64,000 nt of DNA from Oxytricha trifallax (GCA_000711775.1 ARYC01000095.1:121302-185301), one strand, 5' to 3'; positions 43,290 through 54,914 are shown, counted from the stretch's first letter. A program made the numbers and translations. Notes: a model not told the origin generated them from the letters alone.

Positions 43290-44166
43290 CTTAAAAGCAG
43301 TGAGGAACCTCCCTGCCTCTGAGATAGTAAAAATTACTCTCAAGATGCATGCACTTAAGCTTCTAATATTGAATATAATTGGACTAATTGAGTGCAAAGA
43401 AAGTTATTTTATTTTTGAGAAAAAAGTCATAACTGATAAGCAGTTTGCTTACAAGATTTATCCATTCAATTACTTTAAATGCGATGACTAGTATCAAATG
43501 GAGTTTTTCAATGAGTATCAAGCTCTTACTAAAGCAAGGGATAGACAGAGCATATTTATAGTTAAACTTTAACAATTCTCCTTGCTTAAAATCATGTAGC
43601 TTTTCGCCAACCTTTATACTAAATGATATTAAGAGACTATATTCAAGACTAAAGGTGTCCAAAGTAACTACTTCTTATTCTAACAAATGTCTGCAAAGGT
43701 ATTGAGAAGCTGAGTACTTTAGGATATGTGCACAGAGATTTAAAGCCTGAAAACATTATGCTTGACTTTTCACCACGCAGAGTGGTAATAATAGACCTCA
43801 ATAGATCGTAGAGAGTTGAGGCTTCAGGACTGGCCAATGTTCGTGGTACTCTTGGATATTTTCCAAAGATAGAAGAATGGAGGGATAGAGATATTAGGTG
43901 GTATATGGGCTCTAGCAGCAATAATAATAGAGTGCGATATGCACAGAAATGACTACTACAGTTGTAGAAGAGAAAAAGATTCAAAGTAAAGAATCCAGCA
44001 GTATCTATAGCAAAATAAGATAAAATTTAAAATAAGAGATATGGCTGTGCAAATTATCCTGAAGCCTAACAGCAGAACAGAATATGCAATCGACTAGATA
44101 ATTAGTTGGCTAGGATAAATTAAGTTTAGAAAGTTGCCTCATGATGCCAAGGTACTGTTTGAGTGA
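43290..44166 (+). pseudogene. TBE 57-kDa gene lacking its zinc-finger part
   Basis: Begins mid-gene at KAVRNLPASEIVKITLKMHA. Contains YVHRDLKPENIMLDF and IIDLNRSQRVEA. Frames shift around 43570 and 43900. Stop at 44164-44166. The zinc fingers and N-terminus were removed by the deletion at 43290. Confidence 0.8.
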
Positions 44167-44371
44167 ATATTTAAAATAAAAAACCTAAAATACACACTAA
44201 TTTACATTACATTAAAACCCTAATCTCCTACATAAACCCTATTAAAACCCTAATAAAGTATGCACTAATAGTCTACTTTTATCAATCAAAATCTTAATCA
44301 AACTACTGAAGGGGTTTTGGGGTTTTGAATACCTTCGACTTATTTTTAAGGGAAACAAGAGGCTTCTGAAA

Positions 44372-44956
44372 ATGGATAAGATCAAGATGTTAAAGGTTCC
44401 TAAGTATGATGAACTTTCAGTAAGGCAGCTATATTTGCAAGTATGTGACGATTAAGAGCTTAGCATCTACCAATCTGATATGTCAGAGAAGTCCAAGCTT
44501 ATAGACAGGCAATACTTCTACAACGTAGTCAATACAATCCAGCCCGATTATCTCTCACATATCATCAACAAGTCAAGGGTAAGCAGGAACAACGGTGATG
44601 GGCAAGGTCAAAAGAATGACTACATACTCATATCTGACAATTGTTTCTCCCAACTAACCAGCCATCCTTTATCTCAAGTATCTTACGCTACCACTAATTT
44701 ATTAATAATTAGAAAAACGGGGAGGACTATGCAGCTCTTGAAAGCTTCTACTAAACTAATGAAAGCAAGAAAACCTTAGCAATCGCCTTCCAAAGTCTTG
44801 TCCCTTAAGCGATTCAGGGGAATAGATCATGCCTCCTCAAGCATAGGAGCCGGACCAAGCGATGGATCTCGGCTCATGGAGATGGACACCACAATGTTTG
44901 AGTCTTAATCCGACGCTGGTACCATGAACAACAATGCTATGAGATTTAACATATGA
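44372..44956 (+). CDS. Divergent TBE 22-kDa-like protein
   Basis: Frame MDKIKMLKVPKYDELSVRQL, YLQVCDDQELSIYQSDMSEK, QYFYNVVNTIQPDYLSHIIN up to TGA near 44954, with a few TAA/TAG as Gln. The order V-P-x-Y-x-E-x-S-V-x-x-L-Y, R-x-Y-F-Y/F and D-Y-L-x-x-I-I matches IPNYPEISVTNLYDD..ERNYFFGI..DYLKEII of the standard 22-kDa protein. The usual N-terminal exon is missing and the second intron seems absent, since the frame reads through. Confidence 0.65.
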
Positions 44957-45049
44957 GCTTTAATTTCCCTTAATATAAAATAACATCATAAAATAAACTT
45001 CCCTATTTTTCTTCCATATTTCTCTTATAACACCATCACACTGCCGAAT

Positions 45050-45960
45050 GCTTATCCCAGGACTCGTTTAACATCAAACTTCTAGTTCTATCCGACGATC
45101 TTCATCTTCATCTTCATCCTCTTGAACTGGTTCTTAAGCACCGAAAAGTAGTTCTCTATAGAGCTGATTAGGGTCGAGTAGGGAGGAGTAAAAATGAGAG
45201 TGATGCCGAGCTTCTCAGTCAAAGCTTTAATCTTTTTACTGTGATGCACTCTTAGATTGTTAAGAACCACAGCAAGTCTGCATCTTAAGTTCTATTCATG
45301 CAAGCCTATTATGAAGTCATAAAACTTATCGATGTCTACTGACCTTCATGACTATAGTTAAGTTCAAAGACCGTTGTTGGGAGATACCCCAGCAACCACA
45401 GCGATACTCTTTGTGAATTATCGTTTGTCTTTGACAATGATATTCATATTCCTGTTCCTGCACTCTTGCTTGAAATTTGTAGAGTAAGTAAACATCACCT
45501 CGTCTATGAATACTATCTTCCTTCCTTCATTAACAGCATTAGTTAAATTGCTTAAAATAACTCCTGCGTTTTAAGAGCCTAAGCTGGGCTCGTGTACTTG
45601 GCCACACTAATTAACTTTCTCTTAATTCCCTTTTCCTTATAAAGTCAAGATAGCTTGGAGGGAGAAATTTTAAGCTCTGGAAACCTTCGATGGAACATCA
45701 CGCATCTCTCACCCAAGGTCATCCCCGCCTAATCCTACAAAGTGCTCTAGCTCGTTAAGTATTAAATGTTCTCATCAGAGAGCTTGACAGGTTTTGAAAT
45801 TTCACTTGTAGCATTTGCTTGCTAACTTTTGATATTTCAAAGAGTTTTCACCATTGATCTTGGAATGTTTTTGAGATCTCTAATAAATGAGTAGCTAAGA
45901 TAGACAGCTGATTAATCTGGAGGCTGGCATTTGAACATGAGAAAAATTATTAAGTCTTGT
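45050..45960 (-). pseudogene. Divergent DDE transposase with D2 replaced by N
   Basis: Minus strand. MTLGERCVMFHRRFPELKIS matches FSLDQRATMFHRQFPELKIS of the standard copy. KIVFIDEVMFTYS carries D1, AVVLNNLRVHHSK has Asn where D2 is expected, and SSIENYFSVLKNQFK carries the Glu. Frameshifts near 45830 and 45660 break the gene. A degenerate member of a distinct lineage. Confidence 0.7.
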
Positions 45961-46377
45961 ACGTTCTAAAAAGTTTCAAATTGATTCATCTTTTTTGCGG
46001 TTTTTTTGGTTAGTTGCTGGATAATGATCTTTTTTGAAATTATTGAATTTTAAAATCTATCAGGCTTATCTCTAATGATTATCTTGAGCAATACAGGCGC
46101 GAACACTTTCAGCATCGTTATTATTCATCAATTTCTTATTTTGTAAAGGACTTTAAGAGCATTAAGTTGAGAAATTTGCAATTACATAACACCTAGTTTT
46201 GAGGAATGTTGTCTGAGATTTGGGAAGATAATCTTTGCTGAAATGCTTCTAAAATTAGTGAATTAAACTTTAATTATTTACATACTTCGCATTCCTTAGC
46301 ATTTCTTACTTTCTCTTCATTTTATAAAACTAAACCTTATCCTAATCCTTGAGGTCATTTTCCTTTCTATTGTAAAT

Positions 46378-46441
46378 CCCTCCGATACCTCCGATCCTGC
46401 CGATCCCTCCAATACCTCCGATCCTGCCGATACCTCCAGTG
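46378..46441. repeat. Short tandem repeat, TCCGATACC / TCCGATCCTGCC units
   Basis: CCTCCGATACCTCCGATCCT and GCCGATCCCTCC units alternate about seven times in ~64 bp, unusual GC-rich text in this region. If translated it would be a Pro/Gly/Ile-rich repeat (GGIGRIGGI on the minus strand). Confidence 0.7.
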
Positions 46442-47038
46442 TTTCTAACATCACTTGTACTTTGATGAACCCATATTGAGCTGATTCATAAAGCTGCTGC
46501 TTAGTAAGGAATCTTAACGAAGTACTCTAACCTATGGCAAGAATGCTAACTGCATTATTTTGAGAAAGATCTACATCTATGTTATAGAGTGTAAGGTAGA
46601 CTACTTTATTGACATCCCATCCTGATAATCATTCTCAATAACTGCATTTGCATTTCGTATCTGAGAATTGTGGAGTATCAAATGCTTAGGATGAACTTAA
46701 GGGACTACAAGCAATTTTTTCATTCATTATCAGGATCCTGAGAGTAAATCATAAGGCGACGATAACAAACTTAGTCTGGAACTCAACAATCATTCAGTTT
46801 CATTAAGATAATTTCAAATTAATGTATTGGGAGAGAAGAGAGAACATTCAAGAATTTTTATCATGGAACTAAAGTAAGGAAAGTATGGCTACAGCTCATA
46901 GATTGCAAGAAGCTGAAATCTCTTATGCTTAGAAAAGATCTGGCCTCCCCAGTAGATGATGAAATTCAAATTATTGATTGTTTTCTATAAATCTTTAAAT
47001 TACAAAAATATAGACTAAATCAAACAGCTGCTTAGATA

Positions 47039-47238
47039 GATAAAATTTAGAGAACTGCCTCATGATTCTAAGCTTATGTTTGTGTGAAATATATTAAAAG
47101 CTCGCATATTATACTTACTTATATTTAAACATTAAACCCCTACCTAAACTCTATTAAAACCCTAATAAAGTATGCGTTAATAGTCTACTTATATTAATCA
47201 AAATTCAATCAAACTACTGAAGGGGTTTTGGGGTTTTG
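47039..47238 (+). mobile_element. Solo TBE right end
   Basis: Contains the last ~20 codons of a 57-kDa gene (KIQRTASQF-like; FRELPHDSKLMFV then TGA) and the right terminus ending GGGGTTTTGGGGTTTTG at 47238, followed by ATT. The rest of this TBE is missing or replaced by the divergent cassette. Confidence 0.75.
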
Positions 47239-48028
47239 ATTATATTTCAAGTAAGTTTTGTATTTTAACTCCTTAGAAAATCTGACACTTTCATTTTCAT
47301 GATGAAGAAATTTTGCAAACTTCCCAGGGAACGAAAATAATAAACTAAGTATGAAGTTTGAAAGAAACTATATTCAGTTATTTAGCCGCCAGAGCAAATG
47401 GACATATGCTGAAGCTGGAAGGAAGAGAAGAAACTTAGGAAGAGGGAAGCAACAGGAGAATAAAAAAAGAGAAGCCGACCCTATGAATGAATTATAAAAA
47501 TGATTTATAAATTAATTTACTTAAATCTTAAGCTTATTTATATAAATTCACATTTCTTCTTTGGCACACTTTTAAACAAATTAATTTCCAAACTGAATCT
47601 TTGACAAGATGACAGTATCCATAGGTAGGTCATACATTTTGTTGGAAAGTAATAGTTTTTTGTTATAATAACTTTTTGTATACACTAGTAGAATTCAATT
47701 CCATTAAACTGTGAGGTGTAAGGCACGTTTATTCGTTTCTTTTATCGTCTAAACAGAAAGATTATCAACAAATAGCTCCCCTTACAGGACAATTGTCTCT
47801 TAGGTGTTAGAACTTTATATAATTAGTAATTATTAAAAAATTTGACAAAATGTAAAATAATTATAATTAAGAGTAAACAATTATTATAATTAATTAATTA
47901 AAAAACATTAAATTACGAATAAGTCTTTAGAAAATTATGAATTAGCTCGTATAAAAACTTACTTTAATATAATAAATTTATTTTCATTTTTATTGAAACT
48001 TTGAATAATTTTTATTTTTTATAATTAA

Positions 48029-48063
<35 letters not shown>

Positions 48064-48122
48064 CTTTTTTATTCTATTTTATATGATTGGTTTGTTTATT
48101 AAATTATATTCCTAATAATTGA

Positions 48123-48928
48123 TTTTTTAAAGTGAATATAGTGATTTGATCGTGATATAAAAGATTAATCAAGAATTTTATAATTAAATAAATGATACAA
48201 TGCAGTAATCTTGTCTCAATAGTTTAATTATTAACTCATTTTCCATCATTATTTTCATCATGATCGATTGAGCTTATATAGAATGCGGATCCCGTTCACA
48301 TCTTTACCTTCTTAGCGTCAATAAAATTCGGGATTCGGATCATACATTCAAATCTCAACCACTTCTCGGTTTAAGATGGCTTACCACAGGATCAGCTGTC
48401 AGGGCAGTAATCCATTTTTATTAGGTGAAATTTTTATGACTTTGATCATGCTTGGTCTTAAATAATAAGTATCAGTTTAAAATTTATCATTCATCACTAT
48501 TAAAAATTCATTATAGATTAAAATTACTTGTTAAGAGAGTGAAGACTTTGATGATTTAACATGAAAACTTAAAAAGTATTGATTTGCCTGATTTAATGTA
48601 TTAAAATTTATATTGTATAAAAATTTCACCTAATAAAAATGGATTACTGCCCTGACAGCTGATCCTGTGGTAAGCCATCTTAAACCGAGAAGTGGTTGAG
48701 ATTTGAATGTATGATCCGAATCCCGAATTTTATTGACGCTAAGAAGGTAAAGATGTGAACGGGATCCGCATTCTATATAAGCTCAATCGATCATGATGAA
48801 AATAATGATGGAAAATGAGTTAATAATTAAACTATTGAGACAAGATTACTGCATTGTATCATTTATTTAATTATAAAATTCTTGATTAATCTTTTATATC
48901 ACGATCAAATCACTATATTCACTTTTAA
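48123..48928. repeat. Foldback with ~310-bp arms and a GC-richer core
   Basis: TTTTTAAAGTGAATATAGTG at 48123 through TTAGGTGAAATTTTTAT at 48437 is mirrored by 48617-48928 with almost no mismatch. The arms include CGGATCCCGTTCACATC and GGATCAGCTGTCAGGGCAGT, richer in GC than the surroundings. A ~180-bp AT-rich centre separates the arms. The near-identity of the arms points to a recent origin or gene conversion. Confidence 0.85.
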
Positions 48929-49557
48929 GAATGTAAAAAGTTTTATTTTAAACTATAGTTCATATATTAAAAATTATAGTTAATCACATATTCCTATATA
49001 ACAAGCATTACTTTAGTAAAATATAAATTATACATTAAAATTAAGAATCTCAATTTTTGATTTTTTAATCCTTCATTGCAATTCTAAGTATTTTACTAAA
49101 TGCTCTGTTTTGATAAAACGAAGATGCTTAAATATCTTAATAAACAAATATCTTCTCGAAGAATTACCAATGTCTATACCTTACTTTTTAATCATATACT
49201 TCTATATTACTATATCTCTAATACTAAGTCTTTTAATCAAAGTCTTGAAGGTAGTCACAACCTTATCCACATGTATAAACTTAATATTATTCTATATAGC
49301 TCTCTGCATTTAATTATAGATATAATTTTAGTAGTTGTTGTAGAATGCCAGAATGAAATGAATTTACCTTATTATACGATTAACACCTTTTTAAGAAATA
49401 TCATTTCGTTTATATATGTTAGCTATAGATTATGCAGAGTACATCAGCAAAGGACTGGCAGTGAAACATGGTAATTTTTGGGTAAGAGAGAAGTTACTCC
49501 ATAATCTCAATTATTTCTTCATTAATAAGATAGTCAAAATTCGTAATAGAAACTTTA

Positions 49558-50055
49558 GGGGGAAGTTTCCTGCTCTGGTTCGTGATAAAAAAAATTTAAG
49601 GGAAGTTTTATGCACTTTTTTAGAAATTTTTTTGTATAAAATTAATCTTTATAAAACCTATCAACCAACTTCCGAACAAATTACAATGATATAATCATAG
49701 TTAATTTATTAATCAAAAAGTCAATATTTCACTTCAGACTCCAACATCTGAAATATTTCATCTGATATTAGTAATTTTATGTCACTTAACCATTATATTA
49801 TCTGGTCTGTACTCATAGTAATTCCAAATATTGTATCCAATTGTTATTGAAATTCTAATTCAATTTATCTTATTCTTTCCATATCTATATAATGTCAGAC
49901 TATATTTTCTTGAACTACTTATATGATGTATAAATATTCTCATAATATTTATGAGTAATAAAAAATTTTAATTTAATAATTTATATAAAATTTATTAAAT
50001 TTTACATTTTAAAAAAAAAGTTAAGGAAACTTCCTCGAGTGCAGGAAACTTCCCC
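49558..50055. mobile_element. G-tipped nonautonomous element (copy 2)
   Basis: Starts GGGGGAAGTTTCCTGCTCTG and ends GTGCAGGAAACTTCCCC, with second copies of the motif near each end (AGGGAAGTTTTATGCAC; AAGGAAACTTCCTCG). About 498 bp. Interrupts the old TBE transposase. The 8-bp duplication is decayed (AAACTTTA against ATTTTGCT). Confidence 0.75.
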
Positions 50056-50337
50056 ATTTTGCTTATTATTGCTTATAATTTAACAGGTTTCAATGAGAGC
50101 GAACAGATGGCGGTTTACACTTTAAGATCAGGTAGATACACTTATAGTAAATATAGGCTCATTCACTTTATATATCACTTGCATAGCGCAATTTAAATAC
50201 TAAATTTATATATGCATCATTAATAAACTTCAAAGCCTAGTTATTTATTCTCGCTTATAAATTAATTATCACACCTTCTAATAATTTTTTTAGAAATCAA
50301 GGCAATTAAAAACCTAATTATAGGGTTTTGGGTTTTA

Positions 50338-50446
50338 ATTCTCATTAGATTCTTACACTGATTCTACTAAAGCAGAGTTGATTGACACAATTTCAACTGG
50401 ACTTGTTCCTACATTCGATTGTACATATCCATGCAAGACTTGCAAT
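50338..50446 (+). CDS. MDS P of the surface protein gene
   Basis: Encodes SLDSYTDSTKAELIDTISTG then LVPTFDCTYPCKTCN, the start of the Cys-rich region. Left pointer ATT (or TCATT). On the right it is cut by a TBE exactly after TGC AAT; AAT is repeated at 54915-54917. Confidence 0.85.
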
Positions 50447-50585
50447 CAAAACCCCAAAACCACTTAGTGAAATATAAAAGTGCTTTGATTTGTAGGGTAT
50501 AGTTGGGGTCTTATTGGGGTTATAAGAGAAAACGCATGTTATATGTAAATTTAATGTATATTTAATGAATATTAGGTCATTTAGT

Positions 50586-51989
50586 TCAAACGAATTTTAT
50601 TTGCTTGTCTCTGTTATACCTCTGGAATCTTGCTCTCTTAAGTGGCACAAGTATGTCATCCAATGTTTACTTGGACAGGAGGGAGCATTTATTATTATCA
50701 TCTCTACTATCTTTTTTATTTCCTTACATACATTTTCTTACTTAATATGCTTCTACGCTTAACTGATTGATTATTTTTCAAACTTTGTACAAAAGTAAGC
50801 CATTCTTTCCATATCACTCTCTAATATAATAGCTCCGATTGCCCATACATCCTACTAAACAGAGCCATTAGTCCATTTCTCTCTGATTGAGAAGTATCTA
50901 GGTGTCTCAAGAACCTTTGCTTACGTTACTATCTCTTATCTCAATGCTCTATTGAAATCTATAACAACTACTTCTAAAGGGCAGAGGTTTATCAAAGCAT
51001 TTTCAGGCTTCAAATCTCTATGAACATATCCAAGTTCATGCAATTCTTTTATACCCTATATCATATCTGATATTATATCATTCAAATCATCTGGGTATCT
51101 TTTATGATTTAGATAATCTCTCAGAGTCATTTCATATTTCTTAAATCTTGATGCGATATAACCATAGCTTAATATGACACCATTGAGCTTAAGCAAGTTC
51201 TTGCAATCTCTTCTCTAAGCCTCTATAAGAATCATGTATTCGTTAGCAAACTCATTTTGGTACTGCTCATTCTTAAGTAGATAGCTGTAAGGATACACCT
51301 TGTAGGCATAATCATCAATTACAATGAGTTTTGGTTTTGCAGGAACGCTAATTTGTAAATAGTTATCAATAAAACTGTTAATATCAATTGCATTTAATGC
51401 AGGTATGTTCAGAGCTTTGGCTTAGAAGCATGCTTATATAGTATTGCCTACCGGTTGATTCATCAATTCATGCGACTTCAATCTCTTGAGTCTCTCCTGT
51501 TAATCTCTTTATGACTCAATAGTATTTGACTTTCTCTTGGCAGGTAAAAGCTTTTAAGTTTCTTTATCTTGAATCAAGAACTCGCTTAAGTGATGCTTTT
51601 GCATATGTTTCTTCACTTTTGCTGAATGGGTATAGGTATTCATACATGTTGTGCATTAATACCTGACATCGACTTTATCATGTTTGAAATAGATATTAGC
51701 TCTACCAGAGTGTATTTCTTTGATGTGCCTCTTCAAGCTAGAATCAGTTGAGAAGAAATTTTAGCATTCATCACATTAAAATGTTTTAACCTTTTCTACT
51801 GTAAGCTGGACATTTAACTCCTCATCATCTTCGATTAGCGTTTAAATACCCATCTCTGCTTACTGATAATTATTTCTAGAACAATCACCTCTCAACATAA
51901 ATAATTTCTTGCTTTTTAGTGGTGCCAAAGTTTAGCTATGATTAACCATTGCCAAGAGAGGTAGCTTTACGATTTAAGTTAGCCGCCAT
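50586..51989 (-). pseudogene. TBE 57-kDa zinc-finger/kinase gene, degenerate
   Basis: Minus strand from MAANLNRKATSLGNG. Weak fingers. The kinase loop LHELGYVHRDLKPENAL is preserved. Numerous indels and stops. Confidence 0.75.
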
Positions 51990-52249
51990 GTTTAAATTCA
52001 AATTTAAATTTCTATTATAAAGCATTAATAACCTCTCTAGTTATAGTCACAGTGTATAGGAGTTGCACTGCAGCAATAATGGTTGATTTTGAAGTGTTAA
52101 AGATCATATTTATGCTTAGTTTATTACAATAAATTTTCTAATTTCATGCTTAATATTTTTAATTTTGGTACCAACTGAGAATAAATTCAGGTTGGTACTG
52201 GTACCAATTAGGTTTTGAACCATTTTGGAACTTTTCCATTAAAAACCTC

Positions 52250-52739
52250 GGGGGGGGGAAGTTTCCTGCACTTTTTTTTATTTATGTAAAATTTAATAAA
52301 TTTTACATAAAACATAAAATTTAACATTTTATGACTAATTAATATAAAGAGGATATTTATACATCATTTAAGTAGTTCAAGAAAATAAAGTCTAAAATTA
52401 TATAGGAATAGAAAGATTAAGATAAATTTAATTAGAATTTCAATACCAATAGGATACAATACTTGGAATTACTATGAGTACAGAGAGGAGAATATAATGA
52501 TTAAGATACAGAAACTAATAAATATCAGATAAAATATGTCAGATTTTTTGGAATCTGAAGAGAGATATTAACTAATTAATTTATAAATTAAGTATAATTA
52601 TAGCAAGAAAATAGTTCGGAAGTTGGTTGATAGTTGTTATAAAGATTAATTTAAGAATAAAAAAAATTTTAAAAAAGTGCAGGAAACTTCCCTAAAATTT
52701 TTTTTTTATCATAAACCGGTGCAGGAAACTTCCCCCCCC
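52250..52739. mobile_element. G-tipped nonautonomous element (copy 3), 490 bp
   Basis: Starts with nine G and AAGTTTCCTGCAC; ends GTGCAGGAAACTTCCCCCCCC, with an inner copy of AGGAAACTTCCCTAAAATTT 40 bp before the end. Perfect 8-bp direct repeats AAAACCTC flank it (52242-52249, 52740-52747). It sits in the spacer between the 57-kDa and 22-kDa genes. Confidence 0.9.
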
Positions 52740-53022
52740 AAAACCTCATTAGTTTAAAACTAGGTACCAATTAAACTTAAACGAATTTAGTACCAGTACT
52801 AATTAAATTTAAACAAATTTAGTACTAATTTAATGGAACTAAATTGATATAAATGGAGCTCCATCTCTGCAGTTTGTTACAGCTTCTGCAAACTTTCTCC
52901 ACGTATCTTTGCAGGGTTGATCTCCAATAAGATGCCCATATTTAATAGTAAGTTTTTTAATAATAGGATCCAGAAGTCTATAAATTATAATTTGAAATTC
53001 ATTAATAGGAAGAGGAACAAAG

Positions 53023-53747
53023 ATGGAATCACTCAATGATCAAATGAAAAGAGTCGAGGCTCAAGAAATGATCTCAAGATTCAGAAGTAAAGAAGATATC
53101 TATCGATACCTAACTTTACATGGTAAGATAACTTGATGACCATTAACAAATTATACAGTTGGTTTATTCCTTCCAACTAAGGAATATTCCAAAATTTCAT
53201 TCTTGAAAGCAATACTTTGTGAGGAGAAGAAAGCTTTTAAAAATGAAGGGATTAAAGTTCTAGAAATTTCCAACTACCCTGAGATTTCAGTCATTAATCT
53301 TTATGAGGATGCCATGTAAGATGAGGAAGTGATTGTTTACCTTCCAACCAAGAAACAACTCTCTAATAAACTACCAGAGAGAATTTATTCTTTAGTGTTC
53401 TTGGTACAATAAAAGAGGAGTATCTCAGAGAAATAATTGAATAAGCTCAGATTGGCTAGAGGAACTTTAAAAGCATCCTTATCTTTCAAGTAAGCTTTGA
53501 CATATAACTTTGTAGGAAAATCTGGCACTGGAATATATCTTATGAAAGAGCATGGTAAGGTTCATAGAGATAGAAAACAGCATACAGTTCATTAAGTTAA
53601 CAAGAAATTTTATAAAGATGTTTAAAAGCCAGAAGATATGAACATAGATGCAGGAGATGGTAGTAAGAGAACTTAGGGCCTGTCAAGCCTTAAGAAGAAG
53701 AAAAGAAAGAGAAGTCTAATCCTTTTTAGGGTCCATTTAATATGTGA
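53023..53747 (+). pseudogene. TBE 22-kDa gene, degenerate
   Basis: MESLNDQMKRVEAQEMISRF at the start. The intron-1-like GTAAGATAACTTGATGACC..ACAG contains an in-frame TGA, so it must be spliced. ISNYPEISVINLYEDAM core; frameshift near 53390. Stop TGA 53745-53747. Confidence 0.7.
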
Positions 53748-53751
53748 ACTA

Positions 53752-54813
53752 TTTCATTCATTTAAGTCTTAAACTTATTAATAAACATTCATTCTTCCTT
53801 TCCTTGCACATATCGTAGTCTTATGTTTATTCACTCTCTTGCAACTACTTTGTATTAAGTCTACTGTATCGATTGGTAAATCATGCATTAGATGATACAG
53901 CAGTAGCTTCTTGTAGTAAGTCTTGATTTAACTCCAGTAAAATTCAATTCCATTAAATTATGGGCTATAAGGAACTTTGTATACAGGAGTTATGTTTAAC
54001 TCTTCATAAGCTTTCTTAGACTCCTTAGTCTTATGAACTGATAAGATATCAACAAATAAGATGATTTCTTAGTTGCTATACTTCTCTCTGAGCTTATGCA
54101 AGAACTCAATTTACTGCTCTCGCTTAATATCGAGGATGAATGACATATGCTTCTAGACCTTAATCTTCACTAATACCAGCTAAAATTGCGTGAGTGGCAA
54201 CCTTAACTTTTTAATCATATACTTTTATATTATCGTACTTTTTATACCAGGACTTATTAATAAAAGTGTTGAATGTAAACACTACTTCATCAGCGTGTAT
54301 GAACTTGATGTTATTAGTAATAGCTCTCTGCATTTAATCATATATAAAGTTTAAATTATTACTATAAAATTGCACTGTAAAATCAATTACTCTCTTCACT
54401 CTGTTGACAATCTTGAAAGTAATGCCATTTCTTCTATAAATATTACCTATAGTCTTAGAAGAGATGAGCATATGTGGAAACCTGCGATAAAACATGACAG
54501 CTCGTTAGTCAAGAGGAAAGTGAGCCCAATATTTTAAAGTCTTAGAGTTATAGAGGTAGTCAATATGGGTCTGTGAACTTTTATTTTTTACTGTATGTTT
54601 TCAAGTACCAGAATAAAAATGCTAAACAGCTAGCATGCATTGATACCTAACAGTTGAGGCATTCTTGAATAGGAGTCTTGCTATGGCTGTATAATTCAGC
54701 ACTGGATTTACTTAGTCTATATTAATACTTGTATCATACCAAAGCTTAAGCAGTAAATCTAAATATTACTCATCATAAATAGACCCTAAATTTCGCTTAT
54801 TTCTATTTCTCAT
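53752..54813 (-). pseudogene. TBE DDE transposase, degenerate
   Basis: MRNRNKRNLGSIYDEQYLDL at the start on the minus strand. HADEVVFTFNTFIN and NLIEFYW-type motifs are recognisable; indels at several points, for example near 54060 and 54120. Confidence 0.75.
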
Positions 54814-54914
54814 TTTGCAATATGACCTAATTTCTCTACTAACTCCAATAAGACCCCAACTATACCCTACAAATCAAAGCACTTATAAACCTCACTAAGG
54901 GGTTTGGGGTTTTG

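Larger units (their letters stand above)
41309..44327 (+). mobile_element. TBE transposon with a ~1-kb internal deletion
   Basis: Ends CAAAACCCCAAAACTCCTAA and GAAGGGGTTTTGGGGTTTTG, with AAT on both sides (41306-41308, 44328-44330). Genes: transposase (+), 22 kDa (-), then a 57-kDa gene lacking its first third. The 22-kDa start and the truncated kinase gene abut at about 43290, which explains the 3.0-kb length. Confidence 0.85.
44328..47038. mobile_element. Divergent TBE-like cassette (22-kDa-like plus transposase)
   Basis: A block without telomere-like ends of its own, holding a 22-kDa homologue (+) and a DDE transposase (-) in the convergent arrangement of TBEs, with protein sequences far from the other copies. 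It is flanked on the left by a TBE right end and on the right by the last 200 bp of another TBE. 45990-47000 has no clear gene but includes a short tandem repeat. Confidence 0.6.
47239..50270 (-). pseudogene. Old TBE: 22-kDa tail and transposase in pieces
   Basis: 47245-47490 (+) is the 22-kDa C-terminus. 47500-47826 and 49091-49557 (-) are transposase text that is contiguous in intact copies. 50056-50270 is its 5' end. Inserts: 47827-49090 (AT-rich with a foldback) and the G-tipped element at 49558-50055. Open frames at 49100-49694 are accidental. Confidence 0.65.
38681..50337. mobile_element. Old TBE, 11.7 kb with its insertions, acting as an IES
   Basis: Left end CAAAACCCCAAAATCACTTA and right end TATAGGGTTTTGGGTTTTA, flanked by ATT. 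Remaining own sequence: left subterminal part (to ~38790), end of the 57-kDa gene (about 40015-40135), 22-kDa tail (47245-47490), transposase pieces (47500-47826, 49091-49557, 50056-50270). All else is inserted: foldbacks, a TBE, a divergent cassette, a G-tipped element. Removal joins MDS O to P in frame. Confidence 0.7.
50447..54914 (-). mobile_element. TBE transposon inside an MDS, AAT duplication, 4.47 kb
   Basis: Ends CAAAACCCCAAAACCACTTA and AAGGGGTTTGGGGTTTTG, flanked by AAT at 50444-50446 and 54915-54917. Genes in the order 57 kDa (-), 22 kDa (+), transposase (-), plus a 490-bp G-tipped insert. Excision with one AAT gives CKTCNSGQMTQCLTCMSSPA in frame. Confidence 0.9.

Noticed and set aside
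48260..48440. tRNA or snRNA gene in the GC-richer inverted-repeat arm
   Set aside because: No cloverleaf or A/B boxes could be assembled by eye; only unusual composition supports it.
49100..49694. Three overlapping plus-strand open frames
   Set aside because: They are antisense to a decayed TBE transposase and run into the G-tipped element; composition is that of AT-rich DNA.
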